Below are positions 1 to 9,652 of a stretch of 64,000 nt of DNA, piece after piece; the first letter of the stretch is position 1, and each line of letters begins with the position of its first letter. The stretch is from an uncultured Bacteroidales bacterium (lineage in GTDB: Bacteria; Bacteroidota; Bacteroidia; Bacteroidales; Paludibacteraceae): assembly GCA_934692905.1 (NCBI GenBank), contig CAKUUM010000003.1, positions 24,452 through 88,451 of the forward strand. Reading direction: 5' to 3'. The position numbers and the translations under genes were made by a program. The notes under the pieces were generated by a model, which saw nothing but the letters and a program-made list of their open reading frames with translations, was not told the DNA's origin and ran no database searches.

Positions 1-2604
1 ATATATGATAACTATGCAACAGGCACGCTTGTTAGCGTAAATGGAAAGGTGGGAGGAATCTGTGGCTGTCTTATAAATGTAGATTGCATAAGAAATTATT
101 CAATGGTTTCTATAATTGGCGGAGATAGTATCGGCGGTATAGCAGGAGCATTTAATATAAGTGAAGGTTGCAGACAAGATTGTCACATTTACTCTAATGT
201 CGTACTCAGCCCTAAAATAATGGGGACTGGAGATTATATCGGTAAGGTGTATGGATATAAAAGTAATGATCAGTATGCGTACGTGGGTTCTGTAGGCACA
301 ACAAATACCAACAAAGCATTAACGACTACCAAGATTATTGTAGATGGTGTGGAGCAGGGTAGCACTGGTGATAACGAGCAGAACGGACAAAGTGCAGGAA
401 AAATAGTGTTACAATACAAAGCCTCATATATGGGAATCGGGTGGGACTTCACGAATGTGTGGGATATTCAGGAGATAGAAAGTTTCCCGTATTTGTCTTT
501 CCAATGTGCACCGCCTACGTTGGATGTAGCAAATGCTATTTCGGGCAGTACCACATTATCCGGACGCGGCATAGACGGAGCGACTATCATCGTACAAGTA
601 GGAGACAAGCAATATCAGGCACCTTGCTCAAACAATGTATGGACGCTCTCGCTTCCTGCATTGGTGGCAGGAACGGAAATCGAAGTCTATGCTGTTACCG
701 GCAATAAGAGACCATCGTATGTGATTAGTGCCGTTGTCTCGTATTTAGGGGCAGGTACGGAGGCTGACCCGTGGCAGATACGTACGGTGGAAGAACTATC
801 CAACATCAGCGGCAAGGGCTATTTCCAACTGATAAACGATATTGACTTGTCCGCTATCGCCAATTGGACACCCTTAGGAGCAACGACCAGCATATCCGGT
901 GATTTCGATGGGAATAATCATACCATCAAAGGGTTGAATATCAATAGTACAGACGAAAACAGGGGATTATTTGGCACGTGCAACGGACTGAACATCCACG
1001 ACTTGAATATCGAAGTCAAGAAGATAGTCGGTGGTAACAATACTGCCGCTTTGGCTGCCAGACTGTCCAACGCTACGATTACCAACTGCCATATCACAGG
1101 TGGCAGTATCAAAGGAAGCGGTAAGGTGGGTGCTTTGGTCGCCATTGCACAGGACTGTACCATAGAGGGGTGCTCTGCGAAGAATAATATCACCGGTGGG
1201 GATGTTGTCGGTGGTATAGCAGGTAGTGCAAGCGGCAGTATCAGCCAGTGTTTCACAGAAGGCATATTGATATCATCCGCTTCTGGTTCTATTGTGGGCG
1301 GTCTGATAGGTTCCAATCAGGCAACCGTCAACGACTGCTACAGCACCGCAACCATCAAGGCAAACGACTATGCTGGAGGATTGATAGGCTACAACTATGG
1401 GGCGGTTGCCAATTGCTACGCTACAGGAGACTTGTCTTCCACCAATCATGCAGGTGGGTTAGTGGGGTACAATGACGGCACAGCCGCTACCACCAAAAAC
1501 TGCTGCGCCATGAATAGCAAGATAGATGTTTCTTCTGCCATAGGAAGTGCTATCCGCGTTATTGGCGGTATCAAGAATAGTGCACCTACGCCGGATATGA
1601 ACAACTATGCTCTCAAGACAATGGCTGTCTCTATCAACAATATTCCGCAGAAGATATATGATGACAACCTGAATGGTGGTGCCAAAACGGATGCGGAATT
1701 AAAGCAGGAGAGTCTGTATTTTCTGTTGGAATGGGATATGGATGAGACTTGGAGCATTCGCAACGGGGAGACATATCCGATGTTAACCCGTTTCGTGAGT
1801 GAGCCTGTAGTGCGCAGTCTCCACCTGTCCGACGACAATACAATCTACCATGCAGGGACATACATAGGCGGTTTGGACTATACACGCAATATATCGAGTG
1901 AAGACAAGTATGCTTCATTCTGTCTTCCGTTTGGCGTGAATATAGACAACAACGCAAGCGCACTTGTCAAACTATACACGCCACTGGGCATTGCGTTCCA
2001 ATATCGCAACTCTCAGAATCAAGAGGTGATGAAGGTGTTCTTTGTCGGTGCGGATAGTATCGCAGCAGGCAATCCTTTTGTTGCCCAACTCGGCACAGGC
2101 TCAGGCTCTGCCGTTACAGTGGTGGCAAATACGGATTCTATCGCTGCGGAGGTTACCGGCAATACAGATATTATTCATCCCTACGAGTACAATAGTGCTG
2201 AGGTCGGCAATCAAGCGTCCACACCGATGAACGGACATCTTGCCTTTGGCGGAACACTGGCTTCTGCCAATATTCAGGAGGCTATGGTATTACAACCGAA
2301 TGGCGAGTTTTCGGCTGCCAAGACACAAGACATTGCTCCATTCTACACTTACTTGACTATCAGCAGTCAATTGGTGTCTAAATGCCAAAAGGTAGTAGCC
2401 TTTATTTCGGATGAGGGGGATATTCCGTCACTAATTGAAGATTTGCAGGATGAGATGGGAAGCAACCGCATCAATGTATATACGTTGGACGGAAAGTGCC
2501 TTATGCAGAATATCTCCAAGGAGGAAGCTCTGCAAATACTGGAGAAAGGAATATATCTGTTTGACAAGGAGAAAATAGTCATTCCGCAAGGCGTTGGAAT
2601 GTAG
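1..2604 (+). CDS. GLUG-repeat surface protein, 5' end outside window
   Basis: The frame is open from base 1, so the gene starts upstream; 867 residues are visible. In order they show a first repeat block, an Ig-like beta domain (about nt 510-735), then a classic module beginning GTEADPWQIRTVEEL (nt 754 on) that leads into FDGNNHTIKGL and a series of GLUG motifs such as GGLIGYNYGAVANCYATG (to about nt 1500). A beta-rich C-terminal part follows, and the last 40 residues (VYTLDGKCL then KGIYLFDKEKIVIP) resemble the terminal region of Bacteroidales cell-surface cargo. GLUG repeats are known from large exported proteins such as adhesins and from IgA-peptidase-like proteins; no catalytic domain is seen here. 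The exact ligand is unknown. A strong terminator follows the stop codon. Confidence 0.8.
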   Translation: MYDNYATGTLVSVNGKVGGICGCLINVDCIRNYSMVSIIGGDSIGGIAGAFNISEGCRQDCHIYSNVVLSPKIMGTGDYIGKVYGYKSNDQYAYVGSVGTTNTNKALTTTKIIVDGVEQGSTGDNEQNGQSAGKIVLQYKASYMGIGWDFTNVWDIQEIESFPYLSFQCAPPTLDVANAISGSTTLSGRGIDGATIIVQVGDKQYQAPCSNNVWTLSLPALVAGTEIEVYAVTGNKRPSYVISAVVSYLGAGTEADPWQIRTVEELSNISGKGYFQLINDIDLSAIANWTPLGATTSISGDFDGNNHTIKGLNINSTDENRGLFGTCNGLNIHDLNIEVKKIVGGNNTAALAARLSNATITNCHITGGSIKGSGKVGALVAIAQDCTIEGCSAKNNITGGDVVGGIAGSASGSISQCFTEGILISSASGSIVGGLIGSNQATVNDCYSTATIKANDYAGGLIGYNYGAVANCYATGDLSSTNHAGGLVGYNDGTAATTKNCCAMNSKIDVSSAIGSAIRVIGGIKNSAPTPDMNNYALKTMAVSINNIPQKIYDDNLNGGAKTDAELKQESLYFLLEWDMDETWSIRNGETYPMLTRFVSEPVVRSLHLSDDNTIYHAGTYIGGLDYTRNISSEDKYASFCLPFGVNIDNNASALVKLYTPLGIAFQYRNSQNQEVMKVFFVGADSIAAGNPFVAQLGTGSGSAVTVVANTDSIAAEVTGNTDIIHPYEYNSAEVGNQASTPMNGHLAFGGTLASANIQEAMVLQPNGEFSAAKTQDIAPFYTYLTISSQLVSKCQKVVAFISDEGDIPSLIEDLQDEMGSNRINVYTLDGKCLMQNISKEEALQILEKGIYLFDKEKIVIPQGVGM

Positions 2605-2613
2605 GGAGAAGAA

Positions 2614-2648
2614 AGAGGTTGCCCGATAAGGTTTGGGCAGCCTCTTTT
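2614..2648 (+). terminator. Rho-independent terminator after GLUG protein
   Basis: GAGGTTGCCC pairs with GGGCAGCCTC (one G-U) around a 10-nt loop and is followed by a run of five T. It lies 13 nt after the stop codon of the GLUG-repeat gene. Confidence 0.9.
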
Positions 2649-2672
2649 TGTGAAATCATACCATTGCCCCTA

Positions 2673-2706
2673 GGACGCGGACGCCTGCGAGGTCCCTGTA
2701 AGCCCC
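2673..2706 (+). repeat. Dispersed GGACGCGGACGC element, copy 1
   Basis: Starts GGACGCGGACGCCTGCGAGG and ends in GCCCC. It matches 29370-29404 over about 35 bp with a few substitutions and one indel. GGAC at the start can pair with GTCC inside the element, so it may form a hairpin. Both copies are intergenic. Confidence 0.6.
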
Positions 2707-2887
2707 TGAACGCAACAGGATTTTTTTGTCTCAGAACGGTTTGACACAAACCATGTGTATGCTGTGTTTGTGGGGATGACGTGTCTCGCGTCGTCAAAAT
2801 TCAGGCGTATAGGGGATAGAGAATAGGAAAACCCAATAAAGATTATTGATACCGGATTCTCAGTAACTTGTACACTATTTATTTCGG

Positions 2888-2918
2888 GAGGCGTGGCTTT
2901 ATGCCACGTCTCTTTTTG
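2888..2918 (+). terminator. Orphan terminator-like hairpin
   Basis: GAGGCGTGGC pairs with GCCACGTCTC (one G-U), followed by five T, in plus orientation. No gene lies between it and the terminator at 2614-2648, so it either ends an unrecognised short transcript or is a relic of a lost gene. Confidence 0.7.
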
Positions 2919-3068
2919 TCGATGTAATTTTGTATTAGTGGGGACCCAAATGGTCAAATGGCAATAAATGTCCCAATAAATCGTACATTGTAAATTTGTC
3001 AATCGTAAATGAATGAATGGTTCATATGTGGCTTTATATGTTTGGCTCTATGGATAGGTGTTAGCCAC

Positions 3069-4156
3069 CTAATCACAACTGGCAAAACCACTACCCGCAC
3101 CACGTACAAACTCCCCGAACAGCCGTGTGACCTCGTGCCACTTCATATCATTCCAGTCTGGCGAACCATCCGCACGTATCAGTTCGTAGTTGTGCCCGCG
3201 TCCTGCCATAGGGCACATTCGGTAGTTGTGTTTCCCGCTCAACGAAAAGTAAATCGGCAGTACTTCGCACCCCAAACTATGGAAGTCCCTCGTGCCATAC
3301 GCCACAAACAGAGGCTGGCGCAGGTGTGAAAGCGTCTCCACAACAGGCTGCGAGAAACTGAGAATGGTTTTTGGCATGTCCCCGCTGTAGTGCTTCATGT
3401 ACTCCTCGTCATCGGTGACGGCGCAATACGCAAAGAATCCATATTGCCGTTCTATCGCCGCAGCCGCCTGTTCTTCAGTCTGATAGCCGCCTATCACCTT
3501 CATACGTTCACTCTGTGTCTGCCCCTGCACTCTGCCAAACGGACTGGTGGCAGAGAAACCTACTGCCGCCACGTGGCTGTTTTTTCGGCTAAAGCAGCGG
3601 CGATATATGCCCCTTGTGAATGTCCGAAAACCACAATGCTGTCTGCCCAAGCCTGCTTGGAAATATAATTTACGACATCATTTGCCCGACTGACATACGT
3701 ATCCAAATGGTTGCGTCTGCGATAGGTCTCGTCGTAATCGAAATTCTGCCCGGTAGGAGTATAGGCGTTTTGCACGTCCAAAGTGCGGTAATCAGTTATC
3801 CACGGCGTGTTGGGCATAGCAATTTCTATTACGTGAAAATCGCGTATGATAGTACTGTCCAAGATATGAAGATGTCCTGTCCAGCGTTGTTCCTCGTATG
3901 TGGTGATGAGGGGCATAGGCGTGGAACCTTGCAGCAGGATAAACACAGGTTTCCGTTCTTCCGTAGTGTCTGCGCGCACGAACCAGATGGAGTCGTTGTC
4001 GGTAATGAGACATGTTGCCTGCATGTCCATGTACCATGGCGTGTTTCCGTGGAAACCACCGCGCACATGAGTGACGGTCTGCGTAATCGTTTTGGGACGG
4101 CTGCACCCCACCATACATAGTAGCAGTGGGAGCAATATCAACGTGTATCTTTTCAT
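3069..4156 (-). pseudogene. Alpha/beta-hydrolase lipoprotein, frameshifted
   Basis: Start taken at 4156, where MKRYTLILLPLLLCMVGC gives a lipoprotein signal with the lipid-bearing Cys at residue 18. The frame runs through the nucleophile elbow GHSQG and then shifts: AALAEK goes out of frame at an A6 run (T run at 3580-3585 on the plus strand). Resuming one frame over gives AEKNSHVAAVGFSATSPFG, followed by the other triad candidates, Asp in YGTRDFHS and His in GRGHNYE, and ends at 3069. One extra A would restore a full-length hydrolase of about 360 residues with all three catalytic residues. The substrate is unknown (esterase or peptidase-like). It probably shares a transcript with the metallopeptidase-like gene just upstream, 22 bp away. 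True mutation, phase variation and consensus error cannot be separated here. Confidence 0.75.
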
Positions 4157-4178
4157 AATGCTATATTTATCGTTACAT

Positions 4179-5561
4179 TTATAGTGCGTTGTACAGCCAC
4201 TCCCAGTCTTCATCGCTCACCCCGTATGCTTTGAGATAATGCTCAAAGTCAGACAAAGAGGTGATATTGTCTTTCTCGGTACGGACATAGCGGTAGTAGC
4301 CTTTTAGCAACCCGACGAAATACTCCTCACCGATGCGTTTCGCGAATCGGTGCAGGACGTAGGGCGTCTTGTAGTAGGTCACAGCACTGGTATTGACACC
4401 CGTACGGTTAGCCCTGTTTTGGCGTTGCGTGATGATAGACACCTGCCTTTCTTCCTCCGACACGTACTTGTTGTACCACCACGTGTATGCGCTGTCCAAT
4501 GCCTGAGGATTGCCCCTGTACAAGACTTGCTTCGTCACGTACTCCACTATCGATTCTTGAAATAGCAGATACGCCACCGAATCTCCCTTGGCATTGTAGT
4601 AGGGCATATAGCAATGGGTTAGTTCGTGTGTCAGCACCCGTGCATCGCGACGAAGGTCGGAAGAATCGGAGACCACCGAATAGATGGTAGGATTGTAGTG
4701 ATACGCCTTTCCGTAAGTGTATCCCTCTTGCCAGTTGTATTCCCCGATATTGATAAACAATGTGCGTTGGATAGTATCTTGGAAGAAATCTTCCAACCCA
4801 TTTATGGCATATCGTGCAGCCTTTTCGTATTGTGCCACGGCGGGATTGGAGTGCATCTCCGTAATGGTCCCTGCGTTATGGTCCACCATGTAGAATTTCT
4901 GCACAAACATATCGTAATGTACCTTGCCCATATCTTGAGAACGATGGTCGTACATGTTTTTCTCCAAAAAATGAAGATTGATGGCACCATCTTCCTGATT
5001 GGAAGACAAGTCCAAGCGATACTCCCGTTCAGCCGTCTGCGTCATCGGACAGGTAGAGTAGAAATACAGGTCGTCACTATTGGTCCGCACAGTAATGTCA
5101 TTGCGATGCATCCCTTTGGCGGAAAAGAAAAAGGAGGAACCCAAAGAACACAATACCGAGGTGGAATAGAACGGGACATAATCTGTGCGATAGAGATATT
5201 GGTAAGGAGAGTCATCAAAGAAATCATAGCGTAGCACGATACGATGTACCGTATCTGAGTGCTTGGGGATATATAGTTCCGGCAAATCAAAACGATAAGT
5301 GAGATTCTCTACACCATCCACCCATATGCAGAACTCCATATCGGAGTCGTCGCGTGCTTCACTCAAGAAAGCACTTGCCACTTGTGGGTCGGGTAACCAT
5401 AGCCGGACACTGTCTTGTTCCATGTCCTGTTCATGGAACGTGAGTATCTGCTCTATCTTGAACGTTTGCCTGTTGGGTGGTCGCTTACCATCGCGCAAGG
5501 CGGATATCTCCACGCTGACGGAAGACTCTACTGCATATTCGGCAAATGCACTGCTCACCAT
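4179..5561 (-). CDS. Secreted HExxH metallopeptidase-like protein
   Basis: 460 residues from the in-frame ATG at 5561. The zinc-binding motif HELTH lies near residue 312, and a candidate third ligand Glu (FQESIVEY) lies 20 residues after the second His, close to the gluzincin spacing of M1-type peptidases. The N-terminal half is beta-rich. The true start is probably ATG 5599: with one more base in the T7 run (A run 5581-5587 on the plus strand) the reading becomes MKRTFFLIISLFIMVSSAFA, a clear signal peptide, and the promoter at 5647-5677 fits that start. As given, the N-terminus is therefore truncated by a one-base shortfall. It precedes the hydrolase lipoprotein in a probable two-gene unit. 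The family name is uncertain. Confidence 0.7.
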   Translation of the reverse strand: MVSSAFAEYAVESSVSVEISALRDGKRPPNRQTFKIEQILTFHEQDMEQDSVRLWLPDPQVASAFLSEARDDSDMEFCIWVDGVENLTYRFDLPELYIPKHSDTVHRIVLRYDFFDDSPYQYLYRTDYVPFYSTSVLCSLGSSFFFSAKGMHRNDITVRTNSDDLYFYSTCPMTQTAEREYRLDLSSNQEDGAINLHFLEKNMYDHRSQDMGKVHYDMFVQKFYMVDHNAGTITEMHSNPAVAQYEKAARYAINGLEDFFQDTIQRTLFINIGEYNWQEGYTYGKAYHYNPTIYSVVSDSSDLRRDARVLTHELTHCYMPYYNAKGDSVAYLLFQESIVEYVTKQVLYRGNPQALDSAYTWWYNKYVSEEERQVSIITQRQNRANRTGVNTSAVTYYKTPYVLHRFAKRIGEEYFVGLLKGYYRYVRTEKDNITSLSDFEHYLKAYGVSDEDWEWLYNAL

Positions 5562-5646
5562 AATGAAGAGCGAAATGATTAAAAAAACGTCCGTTTCATG
5601 ATACTACGAATTTGCTAATCACTCAATGATAAATGTAATTTCGGTG

Positions 5647-5677
5647 CAAAGTTAAGAAAAATAATTAGAAGCGCCAA
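5647..5677 (-). promoter_or_regulatory. Bacteroidetes promoter for metallopeptidase-like gene
   Basis: On the minus strand TTG (5675-5677) and TAACTTTG (5647-5654) are separated by 20 bp, the sigma-ABfr-type arrangement. Initiation would fall about 40 nt before ATG 5599. A small GCGCC/GGCGC hairpin (5671-5689) overlaps the TTG element. Confidence 0.7.
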
Positions 5678-5941
5678 ATCCTTAGGCGCAGATTTCATAG
5701 CAACAGCATCAAACCGTAGTATTTGTTGTCCACAGGAGGGGAGCTGAATGTCAGTTGCGCTAATTTTAAGACATGGAATTTGTGGCTAATTAGCGATAAT
5801 ACGGCGTAGCCGTCCGTTCAAAAAAGTTCCGATAATGCCTACTTGAACAATGTTTGACCATTATGGGCTATTATTGGGGTGGGGCGATTTATTATAGGGG
5901 CGATTTATGGGGTGGGAAAATAGACGGTCGTGGACAGATAG

Positions 5942-5972
5942 TTGCGGATTTGAGGAAAAAGCAGTAACTTTG
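5942..5972 (+). promoter_or_regulatory. Promoter of dacB-birA-cotH-rmlB
   Basis: TTG (5942-5944), 20 bp, TAACTTTG (5965-5972). It is the only promoter of this type seen before the four closely spaced genes that follow; the 5' leader would be about 70 nt. Confidence 0.75.
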
Positions 5973-6051
5973 CAAGCGGTAGAGTGTGCATCCGGTGATG
6001 CGACTCCCTTTTTTATGTGTTTGTAGATAGATGTTGAATTTACTATTGTAG

Positions 6052-7431
6052 ATGTTGAAATTACTACTGATATTATCTGTGCTGACGACGCACCCTGTGA
6101 CGCGGGACGCCAATGTGGGTGTGCTGATATGCGATTACCAGACGGGAGATACAATAGATGCGTACCGCGAGAACTGCGTGATTCCGCCAGCGTCCACGAT
6201 GAAGATACTGACCACCGCGACCGCCATCGATATGTGGGGGCGTGACTACCGTATCCAGACCCCCGTAACCTATACGGGGCACATCAGCGGCGGCGTGCTG
6301 CATGGTGACCTGTATATAGAAGGACGCGGAGACCCGACTTTCGGTTCGAGGTACGTGGGCAGCAGAGCGTTCCTGTACAAATGGGCACGGCAGTTGCGCG
6401 ATGCGGGGATTCGGCACATCACGGGGCGTGTGATAGCCGATGCATCGTATTTTGACGCCGATGCGCTGAACCCTGCGTGGCTGTGGGAGGACGCGGGGAA
6501 CTACTATGCGCCCGGGATATTTGCGCTGTCGTACCTCGACAACACGATGAATATCGTGCTGCGGAGCGGCCCTGTGGGCAGCATCGCGGAGGTACTGAAC
6601 ACCACGCCCAGCGTGCCCGAGGTGGAGTTTGAAAACCATATACGCTGCACCCATATATCTTACGACGGAGCGTTTGTGCACGGAGTGCCGTATAGCAACC
6701 GCCGGTATCTGGTGGGAAGTGTGCCGTCGAACAGGCAGACATTCGGCGTCATGGGCGACCTGCCCAATCCGCCGCTGACGCTGGCACGCGAGCTGACAAA
6801 GGTGCTGCGTGCGAGCGGTATCGCCGTGGATGGTGAGGCATCTTACATCAGCGAAGCCCCTATAGGCGGGGCAATGCGCAGCGTGCTGTTTGTCAACGAG
6901 AGCGAGGATTTGGCGAGAATCATCGAGCACACCAATCACAAGTCGGACAACCTGTATGCGGAGATGCTCTTTCGAACCCTTGGAACGCGATACGGAACGC
7001 CTTGCACGATACACAACGCCTCGGATTTTGTGCGCGAATACTGGCGCAACCGTGGTGTGAGTCTGCGCACGGCACGTGTGCTGGACGGTTGCGGATTGGC
7101 TCCGCAAGATGCGGTGTCGCCTACGCAGTTTGTGCAGATTCTGCGGTATATGTACGGTTCGCACGAGCGCGGAGCCTTTGTGGAGTCCCTACCCCGCAGC
7201 GGAGAAAGCGGCACTTTGCAGTCGTTTCTGGCGGGAACGGCGTTGCACGGGTGCGTGTGTGCGAAGAGCGGAACGATTGGCGGCACGAAGAATTACGCGG
7301 GGTACATCTTTCTGCCCGACGGCAGGGTGTGGGTGTTTGCAGTGATGGTGAATAGCGCCAACGCAAAGCCGCGACAGATACAACATGTGATTGAACAATA
7401 CCTGTTGGATGTATATAAGGCAAACAAATAG
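6052..7431 (+). CDS. dacB: D-alanyl-D-alanine carboxypeptidase/endopeptidase (PBP4 type)
   Basis: 459 residues, normal for the S13 family. It trims D-Ala from peptidoglycan stem peptides or cuts D-Ala cross-links in the periplasm. The three penicillin-binding motifs are visible: SxxK as STMK at residues 48-51, SxN as SDN near residue 298, and KSGT near residue 405. A hydrophobic N-terminus (MLKLLLILSVLTTHP) acts as export signal. The long insertion between motifs 1 and 2 is typical of PBP4. It is the first gene of a run with birA (overlapping), a CotH-like lipoprotein and rmlB. Confidence 0.9.
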   Translation: MLKLLLILSVLTTHPVTRDANVGVLICDYQTGDTIDAYRENCVIPPASTMKILTTATAIDMWGRDYRIQTPVTYTGHISGGVLHGDLYIEGRGDPTFGSRYVGSRAFLYKWARQLRDAGIRHITGRVIADASYFDADALNPAWLWEDAGNYYAPGIFALSYLDNTMNIVLRSGPVGSIAEVLNTTPSVPEVEFENHIRCTHISYDGAFVHGVPYSNRRYLVGSVPSNRQTFGVMGDLPNPPLTLARELTKVLRASGIAVDGEASYISEAPIGGAMRSVLFVNESEDLARIIEHTNHKSDNLYAEMLFRTLGTRYGTPCTIHNASDFVREYWRNRGVSLRTARVLDGCGLAPQDAVSPTQFVQILRYMYGSHERGAFVESLPRSGESGTLQSFLAGTALHGCVCAKSGTIGGTKNYAGYIFLPDGRVWVFAVMVNSANAKPRQIQHVIEQYLLDVYKANK

Positions 7432-8167
7432 CACCTCGACGCTGCTGCGGGAGCAGTATTCGGACGCGCTGCCGAACCTGTACACGATTCGGACGGACTA
7501 CCAGACGGCAGGACGCGGGCAGGCAGGCAACGGTTGGGAGAGCGAGGACGGGAAGAACTTGCTGTTTTCCAGTCTACTACGCTGTGACGTGGCGGCGGGT
7601 GAGCAGTTCTATCTGACGATGCTGGTGTCGGTGGCAATGGTGGATATGCTGGCGCAATACCTGCCCCAAGAGGGGCTGCGTATCAAGTGGCCGAATGACA
7701 TCTACTATGGCGACAAGAAGTTGTCGGGGATACTGGTGGAGAATACGCTTCTCGGCAGCCGTGTGGCGTACTCGATAGTAGGGATTGGGCTGAATGTCAA
7801 TCAACTGGTGTTCAGAAGCAAAGCGCCGAACCCCGTTTCGATGCAGCAGATTACGGGGCAGGAATACGATGTGCAGGTATTGTTGGACGCATATTTGGAG
7901 ACGTTGAAGAGGTGGATGGAGGTGTTTGGAGAGACATTGAAAGAGGCGTATATGGGGCATTTATATAGGCGTGAGGAGCTGTTCCCGTATGTGGAAAGAG
8001 AAGTGAGTGTGGCGCCGACTACGTTGGCAAGTGCGGGCGAAAAGACAGAGAATCAGGTGTTTATGGCGGAGTTGGTAGATGTGGACCCGATGGGAGAATT
8101 GGTGCTCCGTACCGACAATGGTGATGTGCGCACCTACCACTTCAAGCAGATACGGTTTGTGCTATGA
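7409..8167 (+). CDS. birA: Biotin-[acetyl-CoA-carboxylase] ligase
   Basis: Attaches biotin to the carrier domain of acyl-CoA carboxylases through biotinyl-AMP. The catalytic-domain signatures are present: TAGRGQAGNGW (the GRGRxGR-type loop) and KWPNDIYYGDKKLSGIL. No N-terminal helix-turn-helix, so this is the enzyme-only form, 252 residues. The frame is open from TTG 7391, but ATG 7409 (MYIRQTNSTS) fits the family N-terminus better and overlaps the end of dacB by 23 nt. Its stop overlaps the next start as ATGA. Confidence 0.88.
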   Translation: MYIRQTNSTSTLLREQYSDALPNLYTIRTDYQTAGRGQAGNGWESEDGKNLLFSSLLRCDVAAGEQFYLTMLVSVAMVDMLAQYLPQEGLRIKWPNDIYYGDKKLSGILVENTLLGSRVAYSIVGIGLNVNQLVFRSKAPNPVSMQQITGQEYDVQVLLDAYLETLKRWMEVFGETLKEAYMGHLYRREELFPYVEREVSVAPTTLASAGEKTENQVFMAELVDVDPMGELVLRTDNGDVRTYHFKQIRFVL

Positions 8168-9636
8168 GAACGGCGTGGCGATGGATATGGAGCGTGGCGG
8201 TGGCTTTGCTGATGACGGGGTGCATTGCCGTGTGCCCCATTGAGCCGGAGCCCGATGACCCGCCGACGGGAGACTCTGTTCCTCAGGAGCCGCCTGCGCC
8301 CGATACCACGAATCTTGACCCGTCGAAGCGTAACTTGGCGTATCTGTTCGACACGAGCAGTCTGCCCGAAATCACGATTGCTGTGACGGAGAAAGACTGG
8401 AATACCTACCTCAGCAACTTCGACAAGTGGGAGAACAACGGGTTGTATGTGCCTGCTGAATTTACATTTGGCAAGGGCAACAGGACGTTTCATCGTGACA
8501 GCGTGGGGCTTCGTCCGCGTGGCAACACCTCGCGCCGCCGTCCCGAAGGCAACCATGGTGAGGTACACCGCGATGGGGCACAGTGGCGCCATGCACATTT
8601 CGGTATCCGTTTTACGGAGTACGAGTCGGGGGAGCGTTTCTTTGGCTGCGACCGACTGATACTGAAATGGCACAAGGACGACGCTGCCTATTGCAGGGAG
8701 GTGTATTGCTATGATTTGTTCCACCGTTTTGGCGTGTGGAGTGCGCCATATGCCTCATATTGCAGGTTGTCTGTATATATAAAAGGTGATGCGCGTCCCG
8801 TGTATATGGGCGTGTACGCGATGATTGAGAACCCGCGCAAGGGATGGCTGGACGACCGTGCGAAGGCGGGGTATATACCTGATACAAAGGGGAATATGTG
8901 GAAAGCAGCCTATGGGGCTGATTTGAGCAATGCCGACAAATCGCGTATGGGGATTTCGGACGACTACGGACGGGTGAACCCCGTGTATGACTTGAAAACC
9001 AATAAGTCGCAGTTGGCGGCCGCGCAGCAGGAACTGGCGGACTTTATCAATGGTATGACACCGCTCAAACCGGGCAGCAGCGAGTTGCAGGCGTGGTTGG
9101 AGCAGCACATGGACGTGGATTTGTTTTTGCGCGCGTACGCTGTGAATGTGATGGTGGGGATGTGGGACGATTATTGGATAAACCAGAACAACTATTTCTT
9201 CTATTTTGACTCAAACCACCGCTTCTATTTCATCCCGTTTGACTATGACAATACATTGGGAACCAGCGGAATGGGCATTAACCCGGGTACGCAGGATATG
9301 TTGCATTGGGGTAGCCTGAACGGCGACCGTATATTGATGCGCAAGGTGATGTCGATACCCGAGTTCCAGGAGCGGTACAAGGGGTATATACGCGAGTTGG
9401 CATCGTCGGACGAGTTGTTTGCAAAAGCAGGCAGTCAGGCGCGTATTCGATTGTGGCACAATATGATACGTCCGTATGTGGATAATGATACGGGCGAAGA
9501 CACCAGCATTGAAGACAAGCCTGCATCGTGGGGACAGCACCCGCGCTATCGTCTGTTGAGTGGCGGAATAGGCGATGGGCAGAGCAGTGAGTCGAACTTC
9601 TTTGACACGAAAATCAATTCTATATATTGGAAATAA
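8164..9636 (+). CDS. CotH-like kinase family lipoprotein
   Basis: 490 residues. The lipoprotein signal ends in LMTGC (Cys 20), followed by a Pro/Asp-rich linker of about 40 residues. The rest fits the CotH fold: RPRGNTS near residue 117, KWHKDD near 168, and the metal-binding-type motif IPFDYDNTLG near 357. CotH proteins are atypical secreted kinases; in Bacteroidota many are surface lipoproteins of unknown substrate. The start overlaps birA by 4 nt (ATGA), so translation is probably coupled. rmlB follows after 16 bp. Kinase activity is inferred from family only. Confidence 0.8.
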   Translation: MRTAWRWIWSVAVALLMTGCIAVCPIEPEPDDPPTGDSVPQEPPAPDTTNLDPSKRNLAYLFDTSSLPEITIAVTEKDWNTYLSNFDKWENNGLYVPAEFTFGKGNRTFHRDSVGLRPRGNTSRRRPEGNHGEVHRDGAQWRHAHFGIRFTEYESGERFFGCDRLILKWHKDDAAYCREVYCYDLFHRFGVWSAPYASYCRLSVYIKGDARPVYMGVYAMIENPRKGWLDDRAKAGYIPDTKGNMWKAAYGADLSNADKSRMGISDDYGRVNPVYDLKTNKSQLAAAQQELADFINGMTPLKPGSSELQAWLEQHMDVDLFLRAYAVNVMVGMWDDYWINQNNYFFYFDSNHRFYFIPFDYDNTLGTSGMGINPGTQDMLHWGSLNGDRILMRKVMSIPEFQERYKGYIRELASSDELFAKAGSQARIRLWHNMIRPYVDNDTGEDTSIEDKPASWGQHPRYRLLSGGIGDGQSSESNFFDTKINSIYWK

Positions 9637-9652
9637 CTAACTAATAATCAGT

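Larger units (their letters stand above)
2605..3068. other. Gene-free interval with two terminators and a dispersed repeat
   Basis: No convincing coding frame. It contains the terminator of the upstream gene, one copy of a roughly 35-bp dispersed element (2673-2706) also found at 29370-29404, a second hairpin with a T run (2888-2918), and a TCTCGCGTCGTCAAAAT stretch (2784-2800) that resembles 39323-39345. No TAnnTTTG promoter with a correctly spaced TTG was found. Confidence 0.6.
5600..6051. other. Divergent intergenic region with two promoters
   Basis: About 450 bp between the minus-strand peptidase-like gene and dacB. It holds one promoter in each direction (5647-5677 minus, 5942-5972 plus). 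A 12-bp direct repeat GGGGCGATTTAT occurs at 5881 and 5897. No coding frame is convincing. Confidence 0.6.

Noticed and set aside
2846..2871. Promoter for a small RNA ended by the hairpin at 2888
   Set aside because: TTG and TAACTTGT are present, but the spacing is 15 bp and the -7 element lacks the full TTTG.
3560..3600. Programmed -1 frameshift in the hydrolase gene
   Set aside because: The A6 run could allow slippage, but the 0-frame does not present a proper two-codon slippery heptamer, and a neighbouring gene has a similar one-base shortfall, so an indel or consensus error is simpler.
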